Assembly: GCA_965224605.1 (NCBI GenBank)
Contig: CBDCZP010000001.1
Location: forward strand, 124,001 to 188,000
Reading direction: 5' to 3'
Length of the DNA: 64,000 nt
DNA from: HyVt-477 sp965224605
GTDB lineage: Bacteria; Pseudomonadota; Gammaproteobacteria; Thiotrichales; Thiotrichaceae
The position numbers and the translations under genes are program-made. The notes under the pieces were generated by a model. It was not told the origin of the DNA and did not search any database. It saw nothing but the letters and a program-made list of their open reading frames with translations. Positions 16,111-25,519 of this stretch are shown in pieces (position 1 is the first letter of the stretch; every line of letters starts with the position of its first letter).

Positions 16111-18313
16111 CTAAGGCTGTGCTACGGCTTGAATATCACTACTATCAGTAACCGATATTACTCCCCCAGCGGTGACTTGGAACCCTACCACCTGGCTATG
16201 CATTTCGATGAATACATCCAGTAAGTCAGCATTATCAGCTGCTGCGGATCCACCTTTTTTCGGGGTAAGGAAGGTTGAATGCTCGCCCTGTGTAAAGCGT
16301 ACGATTCCATCGACACCTGCAACCGTACTATCTACCGATTGTAATCCCATAACAGTTGCAAGTGGCTCGGTACCCGAAAGAGGCCGAGAGTGGTACAAAC
16401 TCTGGGTCTGGTTGAGAGGCTTGAGGAACGGTATTTGGAACGGTCTGATCGGGTAGGCTATCGCTGGTGCCATCGCCTACTACTTCAATCATATGAATAG
16501 GATGCTTGCTAACAGCAGTTGCTCCGTAGTTAATCGGGTCAGCAGAATCAAGAATTGTTTGTGCTGCCCCTAAAAAAGCTTGTAGGTCTGCATTTTCGGT
16601 TATACCAGCAGCAGCAAGACCTGCTCTGATAACGGGGCCAAAGGCTGCTGAGCCATTAACGAGTTGTGCAATGCCACCAGCTGTAGTCACTAAGGATGAA
16701 GGGGTTGTTTCATTTTCAACAGCTAAATAAGGCACACCAATCAATCCACCCAGAGAATGAGCGATTAATCCTACTTTACTAGTGTCTATATTTATTCCTG
16801 AAAGAGAAAGGTTTCCAAGGCTTCTTCTTAACACAATCATGTTAGATACGCCTTGGCGGATATTGTCGCGTGAGGTGAGTAAGCTAGTGAGGTTAAGAAA
16901 ATGTGCGCCAGAATCATCAATGTTGCCATCAGGCCCAGCTGCGCTAGTGGCATTGTCAATAAGATCCATATCAAAGGTTAATTCCACATCATTTGCAAAA
17001 ATTGTATTGGCCGCATGCAAAGCGGCTAAAGGACTAACAGCGAGGTCTTTTACTGTTATGCCATGCAGAGGAAGGTCTATTGCAATAGTGGCAATACCTT
17101 GAGAGGCCAAAGAATCCGCATGAATAAGTGCATCTGTTCTTAACCGCGTAATACCATGCTGATAAATAACAATAGGCCATCCTCCAGCAGGTTGAGATTT
17201 TCCTGAAGCTGCATTAGGAAGTGTCAATATCAGTGGGATAGTGAGCGTAGTGGTTTGCACCGGTGGGCTATTGGGCCCTGCCGAGTTTGTCCAAAATTCG
17301 GTTCTTGCAGCGGTAGGGTTTGCTAGGCTAGGAGGGGTGAGATAATAGGGGATATCCAATGTGCCAATAAAGACATCAGCAATGCCTGGGAATGCAGGGT
17401 TAAGGTCTTTTGTAGTCTTACCGGTAGTACCCGCTAAGATGGTACTTGCTGAAGCAGTATCGGCAAGACCTTGTAAAACAGTGGATATGGTTTGAGTGGT
17501 GAATGACCAGCTCAAAATAATATCATTTTCTGCAATATCATCATCAGTAGGTGTGTTCGTGGTGGAAAAGGCGATGGCGGAGTTTTCCATAGAGTTGATT
17601 AGCGCTTGTAGTTGCACCGCTTGTGTTAAGTCAGGAAATGTACCTGCTGGTTGTTGAGTTAAATCATTGTCGCCTCTTAATATGAGATAACTGCCAGAGC
17701 TGGTTGCTGGAGTGCCGTTTGCCAGCTTCAAGGCGTTAGTCAGTATGACCATATAAGTCGTATTCGGAGCTAATGGCTTGAGTGGCACTAAAGCAAGTGT
17801 TTTATTATCGCTTCCTGCTGTGGAAGCTGCGATATCTGTTGGGCCAAGTTCAGCGAGTACACCAGTAACAGCGCCGTTAGGTAGTCTGCTAACCTGAAAA
17901 ACACGAATACTTGTTCCTATGGCAAGCGAAGCAGGATCAAGCGAGGTACCAAATGTTGTTGTGATAGGGCTAGTGGTTGAAAAGCCATCAAGGTTGTTCA
18001 GTGCAGCCCTGACTGGGTTTGTATTGCCATCCGCATCGGGTGGATTAGGAATGTTCAGTGTGCCATCAGTAGACCCGGCAAAGAGAAGATTATTGGTAGT
18101 AGGACCGCCTTCAGCGGGGCTAAATGCTGCTGATGTACTAGCCGGCACAGGTGGCGGTGAGTTGTCGAAATCGAAATTATTACTATCGTTACAACCGCTA
18201 AGTCCTAGTGTTAATACAGCACCCAGAATAATGAGTGGCGATTTTTTAACAGGATAAGCATGAGTGCTTTTTTGTTTTCTTTGTATAGCTTTCGCTTTTA
18301 TATCAGTAGTCAT
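16111..18313 (-). pseudogene. Surface lipoprotein lipase (VolA / Pla-1/Cef-like), frameshifted near its C-terminus
   Basis: The N-terminus carries a lipoprotein signal ending in the lipobox LGLSGC at about residue 41, then a Pro/Ser-rich linker and the long N-terminal domain of 'bacterial virulence factor lipases' (NPVRAALNNLDGFSTTSP near residue 105). The alpha/beta-hydrolase domain shows WPIVIYQHGITR, IAIDLPLHG and the nucleophile elbow GLIAHSLGG (about residue 525). The main frame runs 18313-16328 and ends in an unrelated tail after PDPEFVPLS. The family-like C-terminus (RPLSGTEPLATVMGL..) continues in another frame to 16111, so one net +1 (or -2) change near 16372-16385 splits the gene. 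It starts 15 bp after fadL on the same strand. VolA-type lipases release fatty acids from lysophospholipids next to FadL, which matches this pairing. Confidence 0.75.
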
Positions 18314-18328
18314 ATCAGTATCCTAATC

Positions 18329-19792
18329 CTAGAATTTATAGTTAAGTTGTGCGCTGAGAATATCAACATCTGCCTCATACAACCCTTTTATAGTAAAGCC
18401 ATTGTCGCTGCTGGTATGGTTGATAGGAGTGTCATCAACAAATAAATGTGCATAACCTACCTCTATATTGATGTGCTCTTTTAGTTTATAACCTGCACCG
18501 AATGAAAGCCATGTACGGTCATTACCGGGAATCCGCGGTGTTCTTAAGGCGGGGGTGGGGATAGGCGATTCATCAAATGCGACACCGCTTCTGAGTGTGA
18601 TCTTGTCATTGTATTTGTAATTTCCACCAATAGACAATCTCCATACATCTTCCCACTTTTCAGGGGTTAAGGCGACATCAACACCTATGTTGTCAACTAC
18701 TCTGAGTTCTTCGAAGCTACTCCAACCTGTCCAGGTCGCATCCGCTAATAGTTCAAATTTACTATTTAACTTGTGAGCAACTGAAAGAGAAAAGCTATCG
18801 GGTAAATTAGCCTCAGCACTGACATTTCGGCTTTCGAGTCTTTGACCCGGTGCCTGTAAAGCTTGTTGTAATGTGACACCAGCAGGGTTAGCTGCCGTTG
18901 GAGCTGCTACAAATATTTGCGCGAGCGAGTCATTGATCTCAAAGTCGGCTTTACCTTTTAAAGTATGATTGATTTTGGATCGGTAGCTTGCCCCTATTCG
19001 AGTACGGTCAGTAGGCTCAAATAACACCCCTAGATTGAAACCATAGGAGATATCGTCGCCGGTTATTTCTGCATTGCTATCTGTTGCTGAGTTTCCTAAA
19101 GTTAGTGGGGTAGGGAGGGCAGGATTCCTGCATTGGTTTAATAACGCAGTGCTGTTGGCAGCAGTTGCGGCACTTAGACAAGCAGCGGTTGAATCAATTT
19201 TACTACCCAACGTCACATCAACATATTGAAGGCTCACACCGCCACCGAATGAAAGCCTGTCATTGGCTTTCCATGAAAGTGCAGGATTGATATTAATACT
19301 CAACATTTCTGAGTTCGTAGCAAGGTATCGACCTATCCAGTCATCTTTATAAGTCACTTCCAGACCAAAAGGTGCGTTAACGCCAATTCCGAAATGCATT
19401 TTTTCATTAATAGGTCGGACATAATATAAATTAGGGACGAGAGCAACCTTGTCAGCAGAATCATTGGGTTGGCCAGCAAGAGCGGCAACGGCTGCGTCAG
19501 TATTACCTTGTGTTAATGCGGGGTTGACACTTGATCCGCGATCCGAAAACGAGGCTGTTGGAATAATGACATGAGCTGATTGTGAGACAGAAGGTCTGTC
19601 TCCCAATCGAGACATTGCTGCCGGATTAAACCAAACCGTTGATGCATCTTCACCGACGGCTGCTGCACCTGCAAATGCATTACCCATTCCCGAGGCTGAA
19701 TTTTCAATAATGGCAAAACCTGCTGCTTGTAAAGCCGAATGGGAAATAAGTAGCGAGAGAGATAGCGAGGATAGTAAGAGTCTTTTTGACAT
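18329..19792 (-). CDS. fadL: Long-chain fatty acid outer-membrane transporter, FadL family
   Basis: A 487-residue outer-membrane beta-barrel with a Sec signal (cleavage near LQAAG). The mature N-terminus GFAIIENSASGMGNAFAGAA is the FadL hatch motif, followed by the conserved TVWFNPAAMSRL. Later strands end with the typical aromatic C-terminal residue (SAQLNYKF). A Ser/Ala/Thr-rich insertion with two Cys (residues ~205-220) is an external loop. FadL proteins let hydrophobic molecules diffuse through a lateral opening. It is the first gene of a two-gene unit with the lipase, 15 bp apart. A perfect 20-bp palindrome about 180 bp upstream is a candidate operator. Confidence 0.9.
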   Translation of the reverse strand: MSKRLLLSSLSLSLLISHSALQAAGFAIIENSASGMGNAFAGAAAVGEDASTVWFNPAAMSRLGDRPSVSQSAHVIIPTASFSDRGSSVNPALTQGNTDAAVAALAGQPNDSADKVALVPNLYYVRPINEKMHFGIGVNAPFGLEVTYKDDWIGRYLATNSEMLSININPALSWKANDRLSFGGGVSLQYVDVTLGSKIDSTAACLSAATAANSTALLNQCRNPALPTPLTLGNSATDSNAEITGDDISYGFNLGVLFEPTDRTRIGASYRSKINHTLKGKADFEINDSLAQIFVAAPTAANPAGVTLQQALQAPGQRLESRNVSAEANLPDSFSLSVAHKLNSKFELLADATWTGWSSFEELRVVDNIGVDVALTPEKWEDVWRLSIGGNYKYNDKITLRSGVAFDESPIPTPALRTPRIPGNDRTWLSFGAGYKLKEHINIEVGYAHLFVDDTPINHTSSDNGFTIKGLYEADVDILSAQLNYKF

Positions 19793-19970
19793 AACAAAGT
19801 CCTGATAGAAGTCTAATAGAGTGTAAAAACACTACAGTAATAAAACAATCCTGTAGGAAGTTGCTGTAGTGTCCATCTAAGGTGCTAATTAGTTAGGTGT
19901 CAGGCGTATTGTGAAACAGCTTCATTTGCCTTTTAGACCTAAAATAGAGTGTAGTACATTATTGGTGTTG

Positions 19971-19990
19971 TTTTTACTGTACAGTAAAAA
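19971..19990. promoter_or_regulatory. Perfect 20-bp palindrome upstream of fadL-lipase
   Basis: TTTTTACTGTACAGTAAAAA is a perfect self-complementary 20-mer between tgt and the fadL-lipase unit, 179-198 bp upstream of the fadL start. It is not a LexA box (spacing differs from CTGT-N8-ACAG). It could bind a dimeric regulator of fatty-acid uptake, or act as a small hairpin downstream of tgt. Confidence 0.5.
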
Positions 19991-20075
19991 AACAGCTTCA
20001 ATCAACTCAATTAACAAGTGCTAATATTCGTGGGCATTTAAAGCGATTTGATAGTTTGGTTTGGTTTGGTCTAGT

Positions 20076-21176
20076 TTAGTTTTGTTCTCTTAATTTATAG
20101 AACTCTTTTACAAATGGGTTGAATTTATTCGCTTCAATTGCACTGCGAATGTCTTGCATTAGCTCTTGGTAATAATAAAGGTTATGGATGGTGTTTAATC
20201 GTGCTCCCAGGATTTCACCACATTTATCAAGATGGCGAAGGTAAGAGCGTGAATAATTCTGGCAAGTATAACAACCGCATTGTTCATCGACAGGGCGGGT
20301 ATCTTGTTGATATTTTGCATTGCGCAGTCTTAAGGTGCCGAAGCGGGTAAATAAATGCGCATTGCGTGCATTACGGGTGGGTATAACACAATCAAACATA
20401 TCTATGCCGCGCTTAACTGATTCTACAATATCTTCTGGCTTACCGACACCCATAAGATAACGAGGTTTATGGGTAGGTAATAACGGTAATGTTGTTTCCA
20501 GAACTTGATCACGTTCATCTTTAGGCTCTCCAACTGATAAGCCGCCTACCGCATAACCATCGAAATCTATCTCCATCAAGCCTTTAGTGGATTTTTTTCG
20601 TAAATCGTCATACATGCCGCCCTGCACGATGCCAAATAGTGCAGCAGGATTATCGCCATGTGCCTGTTTGCTTCGAGAAGCCCAGCGGAGTGATAATTCC
20701 ATGGACTCTCTCGCTTCGGTGTGAGTGGCAGGGTAGGGCGTGCATTCATCAAAGATCATCACTATGTCAGAACCCAGTTCACGCTGAATTTGCATGGAAG
20801 ATTCTGGCGTAAGCATGATTTTTTCACCATTGACGGGAGAGCGGAAAGCTACACCTTCTTCAGTGATTTTACGCAATTCTGCCAGTGAGAAAACTTGAAA
20901 GCCGCCAGAATCAGTGAGGATGGGTTTATCCCAGTGCATAAAATCGTGAAGATCACCGTGTTCTTGTATGATTTTGGTACCAGGTCGTAGCATTAGATGA
21001 AAGGTATTGCCCAAAATTATTTCAGCCCCCAAGTCTGTGAGTTCCTCTGGAGTCATACCTTTGACCGTTCCATAAGTACCGACTGGCATGAAAGCAGGAG
21101 TTTGTATGCTACCGCGAGGAAAGGTTATTTCTCCACGTCTTGCGTGTAGATCATTGTTAAATAGATTGAATTTCAT
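20076..21176 (-). CDS. tgt: tRNA-guanine transglycosylase (queuosine pathway)
   Basis: A 366-residue enzyme that exchanges guanine-34 for preQ1 in tRNAs with GUN anticodons. Landmarks are TPAFMPVGTYGTVKG, the substrate loop LTDSGGFQVFSLAEL with the catalytic Asp, IFDECTPYPA, the nucleophile region MFDCVIPTRNARNAHLF, and the zinc site C-x-C-x2-C..H (CGCYTCQNYSRSYLRH). The length is normal (~370-375). The usual neighbours queA and yajC/secDF are not seen here, so the gene appears displaced from that cluster. Coding is on the minus strand, with an AT-rich 140-bp promoter region shared with the divergent FadL-like gene. Confidence 0.97.
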   Translation of the reverse strand: MKFNLFNNDLHARRGEITFPRGSIQTPAFMPVGTYGTVKGMTPEELTDLGAEIILGNTFHLMLRPGTKIIQEHGDLHDFMHWDKPILTDSGGFQVFSLAELRKITEEGVAFRSPVNGEKIMLTPESSMQIQRELGSDIVMIFDECTPYPATHTEARESMELSLRWASRSKQAHGDNPAALFGIVQGGMYDDLRKKSTKGLMEIDFDGYAVGGLSVGEPKDERDQVLETTLPLLPTHKPRYLMGVGKPEDIVESVKRGIDMFDCVIPTRNARNAHLFTRFGTLRLRNAKYQQDTRPVDEQCGCYTCQNYSRSYLRHLDKCGEILGARLNTIHNLYYYQELMQDIRSAIEANKFNPFVKEFYKLREQN

Positions 21177-21386
21177 TAATGGCTTCGATTGGTAAGTTAA
21201 TTAATACGGCAATATAGCCTGTTGGCATTATAAAACAAATAATTAAATTATAATATTATAATACTGTAAAGTGTTGTTTTATGTGAACTAGTTACTGTCG
21301 CGTATTGACAACACCCTACATTGTTGACATTATCTTTCTTGATTAATCTCACGAACTTGAAGAATAAAATTCCAATGGAGGAAATA

Positions 21387-22868
21387 ATGAATAAAACATT
21401 AAGGCTTACACTGATTGCATCATCAGTATTTTTATCATTGTCATCGCAGCAAGCGTTGGCAACAAATGGTTATGCGGCGCATGGCTTTGGATTAACACAG
21501 AAAGCAATGGGTGGTGCTGCTGTCGCTGGGCATGACAATGCGATGAATATTGCTACCAATCCAGCATCTATGTCGTTTGGGAAGAATAATTGGACTGGCG
21601 GACTGGACATTTTTGTTCCTGATAGAGGAGTGAATTATGCAGGTACTCAAGCAGCACCACCTATTCCAGCAGGCTTCACTATCGGTCAAGATCCTGCTGG
21701 AAATCCAGTTCCTCTAGCTAATGGCTTGCCAGGTACGCCGGCACTTCCAGGTGCTGACTTAAGAGGCAATGATGATGACAATTTCCCGATTCCTGAGTTT
21801 GCTTATCAAAAGCACTTAAATGATAAATTTGCAGTAGGTGTTGCGGTATATGGCAATGGCGGAATGAATGCAACGTATAATAGATCCATTTTTGGTCCTC
21901 GATTCGACCAAACAGGGAATCCTATTAATGCTGATTTCTCTCCTGCTGGTCCAAATACAGGTATTGATTTCGCACAGCTCTTTGTTGCTCCCAGTGTGTC
22001 AATGAAAATTAATGACAATCATGCAATTGGTGCTTCATTGAATCTTGTATACCAGAGAGTTACAATTAATGGTGTCGGTGGTTTTGCACCCTTCAGTAGC
22101 GATCCAACTAGACTAAGTGATAATGGTTATGAAAGTTCAACAGGCGCTGGAGTTTCTTTGGGTTGGCAGGGTAAATTAACCCCAAGATTACAGGGTGGTT
22201 TAGCATATCGTAGCAAGACGCATATGAGTGAATTTGACAACTATGCGGGTTTGTTTGCGGAACAAGGTGATTTTGATATTCCTAGTATGATTACCGCAGG
22301 TTTATCGTTTCAGGCTACACCTAGGACTACGGTTGCTGTAGATGTTGCAAAAATCAATTACACAGATGTGAGATCACTATCTAACCCAAATAATACAGCT
22401 CCTTTATTGGGTCAATTATTAGCTGGGGCAACTCCTGCTCAGTTACAAGGGCCTAAGCTCGGTGATGCTGACGGTGCTGGATTTGGCTGGGATGATCAAA
22501 ATATCGTTAAGCTAGGTGTTAAACACAAGTATAATAACAAGATCACTTTAATGGGTGGTTGGAATCATGGTAAAGCGCCTATAGGAAGTGACGACACTGC
22601 CTTTAATATTCTTGCGCCTGCAACGGTTGAAGATCACCTAACATTAGGTTTGGATTGGAAATTAACTAACCATTCAAATGTTACTTTCTCTTATATGCAT
22701 GCATTTGATAATGAGATCACAGGTGATGGTTCAAGAAACGCAGGCGGTGGCTTTAACTCTCCTGGTGCTATCATTAATAACGGCCCTAATCCATTAACGA
22801 ATGCGACGTCGGCTAATATCGATATGCATCAGGATGCATTCGGTGTTGCTTATACCAGATCTTTTTAG
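21387..22868 (+). CDS. Second FadL/OmpP1-family outer-membrane protein
   Basis: The start is ATG 21387, 5 bp after GGAGG (21377-21381); upstream in-frame codons lack a ribosome site. The 493-residue product has a Sec signal (cleavage near QALATNG), the FadL hatch-like GFGLTQKAMGGAAVAGHDNA, then NPASMSFG and a beta-barrel that ends in FGVAYTRSF with a terminal Phe. It differs strongly from the other FadL protein in this window, has an insertion with GNPVPLANGLPG-type loops, and is closer to OmpP1/hydrocarbon-transporter members. The substrate is probably a hydrophobic compound. The next gene, encoding a small exported SCP2-like protein, follows after ~120 bp that contain two hairpins. Confidence 0.85.
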   Translation: MNKTLRLTLIASSVFLSLSSQQALATNGYAAHGFGLTQKAMGGAAVAGHDNAMNIATNPASMSFGKNNWTGGLDIFVPDRGVNYAGTQAAPPIPAGFTIGQDPAGNPVPLANGLPGTPALPGADLRGNDDDNFPIPEFAYQKHLNDKFAVGVAVYGNGGMNATYNRSIFGPRFDQTGNPINADFSPAGPNTGIDFAQLFVAPSVSMKINDNHAIGASLNLVYQRVTINGVGGFAPFSSDPTRLSDNGYESSTGAGVSLGWQGKLTPRLQGGLAYRSKTHMSEFDNYAGLFAEQGDFDIPSMITAGLSFQATPRTTVAVDVAKINYTDVRSLSNPNNTAPLLGQLLAGATPAQLQGPKLGDADGAGFGWDDQNIVKLGVKHKYNNKITLMGGWNHGKAPIGSDDTAFNILAPATVEDHLTLGLDWKLTNHSNVTFSYMHAFDNEITGDGSRNAGGGFNSPGAIINNGPNPLTNATSANIDMHQDAFGVAYTRSF

Positions 22869-22927
22869 TATCTGAACTTTAGTAAGAATTGCAGGTCACT
22901 AAGATTGCAAGATCAGTGATCTGCAAG

Positions 22928-22956
22928 TTTACTAGCTGAGCTTATCAGCTAGTAAA
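22928..22956 (+). terminator. Strong hairpin after the FadL-like gene
   Basis: TTTACTAGCTGA and TCAGCTAGTAAA form a perfect 12-bp stem with a 5-base loop. An adjoining imperfect hairpin (TTGCAAGATCA with TGATCTGCAA, about 22904-22926) precedes it. No T run follows, so partial termination or mRNA 3'-end protection is as likely as full termination before the SCP2-like gene. Confidence 0.5.
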
Positions 22957-22986
22957 TTACCACTATGAAATTATTGAGGTGTAAAA

Positions 22987-23535
22987 ATGAAAAAGTTAAG
23001 TATGTTAACAACAATTATCGCAGCAGCAGTTGTATCAACGTCCGCAGTAGCTGATACCTATATGGATGCAGCGTGGGCAAACAAAGCCTGTGCAGCGTGG
23101 AATGCAAGTCCCATTTTGACTCAGCAGTTATCTAATACAGATACTGATGATGAAGGTGATGGGTATGAGTGGGCCAAGAATGATGCTGGCCGTGGTTATA
23201 AGTTAGTGCAAATGTATCGTACTAGCTGTGGTGCTAATACCAAGATACAGTTAACCATTCAGGATAAAGGTGGCAAAGCTATGTGTACTAGTGCCGGGAA
23301 GCCTGATGGAAAAGCAATGAACTTTAAAGTTGATTACTTAATGCATGCAACAGATAAAAACTGGGATTGTATGGGTAAAGGCTCGTTCGGTTGTGGCGCA
23401 ATGGGCGCGATGATGAGTGGTAAACTTAAGTTTCAAGGGCCAAAAGTTGAGGCTATGAAAGTTATGGGGCCGTTTGAGAGCTTCTTGCAAGTTGCTGGTA
23501 AGACAGCAGGAGACAAAGCTAGTTGTCCTAAGTAG
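22987..23535 (+). CDS. Small exported protein, possibly SCP2 sterol/lipid-binding-like
   Basis: A 182-residue protein with a Sec signal peptide (cleavage after SAVADT..). The mature part contains six Cys (e.g. NKACAAW, RTSCGAN, AMCTSAG, NWDCMG, FGCGAM, ASCPK), which would form disulfides in the periplasm. The segment GAMMSGKLKFQGPKVEAMKVMGPF resembles the 'sGKLkikG..a.k.mgpf' end of SCP2 lipid-binding domains, hence the tentative call. Its place behind a FadL-like porin would suit a periplasmic lipid or hydrocarbon carrier. Outside that motif I recognise nothing, so the function is inferred from weak similarity and neighbourhood. Confidence 0.5.
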   Translation: MKKLSMLTTIIAAAVVSTSAVADTYMDAAWANKACAAWNASPILTQQLSNTDTDDEGDGYEWAKNDAGRGYKLVQMYRTSCGANTKIQLTIQDKGGKAMCTSAGKPDGKAMNFKVDYLMHATDKNWDCMGKGSFGCGAMGAMMSGKLKFQGPKVEAMKVMGPFESFLQVAGKTAGDKASCPK

Positions 23536-23558
23536 TTTATCTTTAGACATTGGTTTTC

Positions 23559-23592
23559 AATAAAGCCTGCGTTTGCAGGCTTTATTGTTTTT
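23559..23592 (+). terminator. Rho-independent terminator
   Basis: AATAAAGCCTGC-GTTT-GCAGGCTTTATT (12-bp perfect stem, 4-base loop) followed by GTTTTT, 24 bp after the stop of the SCP2-like gene. It also stands just beyond the 3' end of folD on the other strand. Confidence 0.9.
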
Positions 23593-23624
23593 AGTGGTTA
23601 CTAAAATTAATTATTAGTAGTAGC

Positions 23625-24479
23625 TTATAGTTGGTGTTTGTTACAAGCATTCAGTGTGTTTTGAAGTAACATTGCAACTGTCATAGGTCCGACACCCCCT
23701 GGTACAGGCGTTATCCATTTTGCTCTTTCTGATGCCGCCTCAAATTCAACGTCTCCGGCAAGTTTGCCATTTTCCAAACGATTGATGCCCACATCAATAA
23801 CAGTAGCACCTTCTTTTATCCATTCACCTTTCACAAGCCCTGGTTTTCCTGCCGCCGCAATAACAATATCAGCTTGTTTAATGAATTTACTGGTGTCATC
23901 TGTGAAGCGATGACAGATAGTGACGGTTGCTCCTGCAAGCAATAGTTCCATGGACATTGGCCTGCCGACAATATTTGAGGCGCCAACAATAACCGCATGT
24001 CGACCTTTGTAGGTTTCACCTGTGTGATCTAGTAAATGCATAATGCCATAGGGTGTGCAGGGTCTAAGCGCTGGAATGCGTAGTGTTAGCTTGCCTATGT
24101 TTTCAGGGTGAAAGCCATCTACATCCTTGTCGGGGTGAATTTGTTCGATGACTAAAGGTGTATCAATGTGATCAGGCAAAGGTAGTTGAACCAGGATTCC
24201 ATCAATTTCTGTATTGGCATTCAATTCATCAATGATGCTAAGTAACTCATGCTGTGTAGTGTCTGCGGGTAGGTCATAAGATATTGAATAGATTCCCGCT
24301 TCATCGCAGGCTTTCCTTTTGTGGTTTACATAGATTTGAGAGGCCGGGTTCTCACCTATTAATATGACAGCTAGCCCCGGCGCGCGCTTATTTAATTTGA
24401 GGCGTTCATCAACTTTTAATTTGATCTTGGCTCTAAATTCGGCGGCAATTTTTTTTCCATCAATAATCTTGGCAGGCAT
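23625..24479 (-). CDS. folD: Bifunctional methylene-THF dehydrogenase / methenyl-THF cyclohydrolase
   Basis: A 284-residue cytosolic one-carbon enzyme that interconverts 5,10-methylene- and 10-formyl-tetrahydrofolate with NADP. The conserved features are PGLAVILIGENPASQIYV (family variant of VG.dpAS..Yv), the catalytic Lys region YVNHKRKACDEAGI, ILVQLPLP, KDVDGFHPENIGKL, the NADP-binding VIVGASNIVGRPM and the C-terminal GGVGPMTVAMLL. The length is standard (E. coli 288). It is divergent from the tRNA cluster upstream and has no obvious operon partners. Confidence 0.97.
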   Translation of the reverse strand: MPAKIIDGKKIAAEFRAKIKLKVDERLKLNKRAPGLAVILIGENPASQIYVNHKRKACDEAGIYSISYDLPADTTQHELLSIIDELNANTEIDGILVQLPLPDHIDTPLVIEQIHPDKDVDGFHPENIGKLTLRIPALRPCTPYGIMHLLDHTGETYKGRHAVIVGASNIVGRPMSMELLLAGATVTICHRFTDDTSKFIKQADIVIAAAGKPGLVKGEWIKEGATVIDVGINRLENGKLAGDVEFEAASERAKWITPVPGGVGPMTVAMLLQNTLNACNKHQL

Positions 24480-24719
24480 GTAACTAAATGTCCTTGAAAT
24501 AGGGTGGAGTGGCTAGTTTAGTGCTAACCGAAAGATAGCTTGTGTTCTTTATAATGTGTAAACTATACGGTGTAAACAAGCAAAAGCTACCTCTAATGGT
24601 TGGGTTTTCGTATGATTCCAATGAATAGAAGTACTTTCAAAGCTTTCAAACTCATCACGCGTAAACTAGATTGTATTTTCTGTCGCTATTTTCGCATGAT
24701 GAGAATCACATAGAAAGGC
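24480..24719. other. Intergenic region between folD and the tRNA promoter
   Basis: About 240 bp with no supported ORF; a 33-codon reading frame at 24613 has no recognisable ribosome site or homology. It should hold the folD promoter on the minus strand, but no clear hexamer pair was found. Confidence 0.35.
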
Positions 24720-24754
24720 TTGACGATACGATTTTTCACACGTATTATCGCGCC
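24720..24754 (+). promoter_or_regulatory. Stable-RNA promoter for the tRNA-Pro/Arg/His cluster
   Basis: TTGACG (24720-24725), 17 bp, TATTAT (24743-24748), then the G/C discriminator CGCGCC. The G/C discriminator is typical of ppGpp/DksA-controlled stable-RNA promoters. The first tRNA begins about 50 bp downstream. Confidence 0.75.
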
Positions 24755-24804
24755 TCTATTTGGTGATGGCATTATTCAAGATGCCTCTATTTTAGTGAAT
24801 CTGT

Positions 24805-24881
24805 CGGGGTATAGCGCAGTCTGGTAGCGCGCCTGCTTTGGGTGCAGGATGTCGGGAGTTCGAATCTCTCTACCCCGACCA
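24805..24881 (+). tRNA. tRNA-Pro (anticodon TGG)
   Basis: A 77-nt cloverleaf with acceptor CGGGGTA/TACCCCG, anticodon stem CCTGC/GCAGG with loop TTTGGGT, T-loop TTCGAAT and encoded CCA. First gene of a Pro-Arg-His-Leu series, similar to the argX-hisR-leuT-proM type cluster of gammaproteobacteria. Confidence 0.97.
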
Positions 24882-24928
24882 TTTTTTTGGTCATGATTTG
24901 CTAAAGTTACTAGATAAAACTAAGAGAT

Positions 24929-25005
<77 letters not shown>

Positions 25006-25089
25006 TTCTTATAGGCTATGCTTGGTGAGAAGTTTGATAAGTAAAACCTAGTTAAACTAAGTAAAGAAGTTTATTAGTAAGAACATATT

Positions 25090-25166
25090 GGTGGGTGTAG
25101 CTCAGTTGGTAGAGCCCCGGATTGTGATTCCGGTTGTCGTGGGTTCAAGTCCCATCATCCACCCCA
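25090..25166 (+). tRNA. tRNA-His (anticodon GTG)
   Basis: Anticodon loop TTGTGAT, acceptor GTGGGTG/CATCCAC. The extra 5' G at position -1 (25090) faces the discriminator C, the tRNA-His identity element. T-loop TTCAAGT, encoded CCA. Confidence 0.96.
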
Positions 25167-25249
25167 GTTTTTGACTTTGTTGCCGTTCTGCTGCTAATAA
25201 GGTCTGAAATTTCAAATTTGGTTAGAGAGTTGGATGTTTTGTTGAATTA

Positions 25250-25299
25250 TTGACCATGGTTTTTTCTTGGTTATAATTTATTAGCAATGTATAATCGCC
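25250..25299 (+). promoter_or_regulatory. Promoter region of tRNA-Leu (and possibly tig)
   Basis: Two overlapping sigma-70 candidates: TTGACC (25250-25255)-16 bp-TATAAT (25272-25277), and TTGGTT (25267-25272)-17 bp-TATAAT (25290-25295) followed by CGCCC. The second has the G/C discriminator expected for a tRNA promoter. Confidence 0.65.
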
Positions 25300-25352
25300 C
25301 AGCTTTATAAGCGAACAGAATTATTAAAACAGGCTTTGGTCTGTATGTCATA

Positions 25353-25438
<86 letters not shown>

Positions 25439-25519
25439 TTATTTATTCCCACAAATTCTATTGGTATTTATTTTAGGGCAGTATGGTTTCCATGCGCCTT
25501 ACAATTTAGAGGTTTACAC

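Noticed and set aside
19971..19990. Palindrome ACTGTACAGT considered as a LexA (SOS) box
   Set aside because: The LexA consensus needs CTGT and ACAG 8 bp apart; here they are adjacent.
24613..24714. 33-codon ORF upstream of tRNA-Pro
   Set aside because: No ribosome-binding site, no recognisable similarity, and it lies in the tRNA promoter region.
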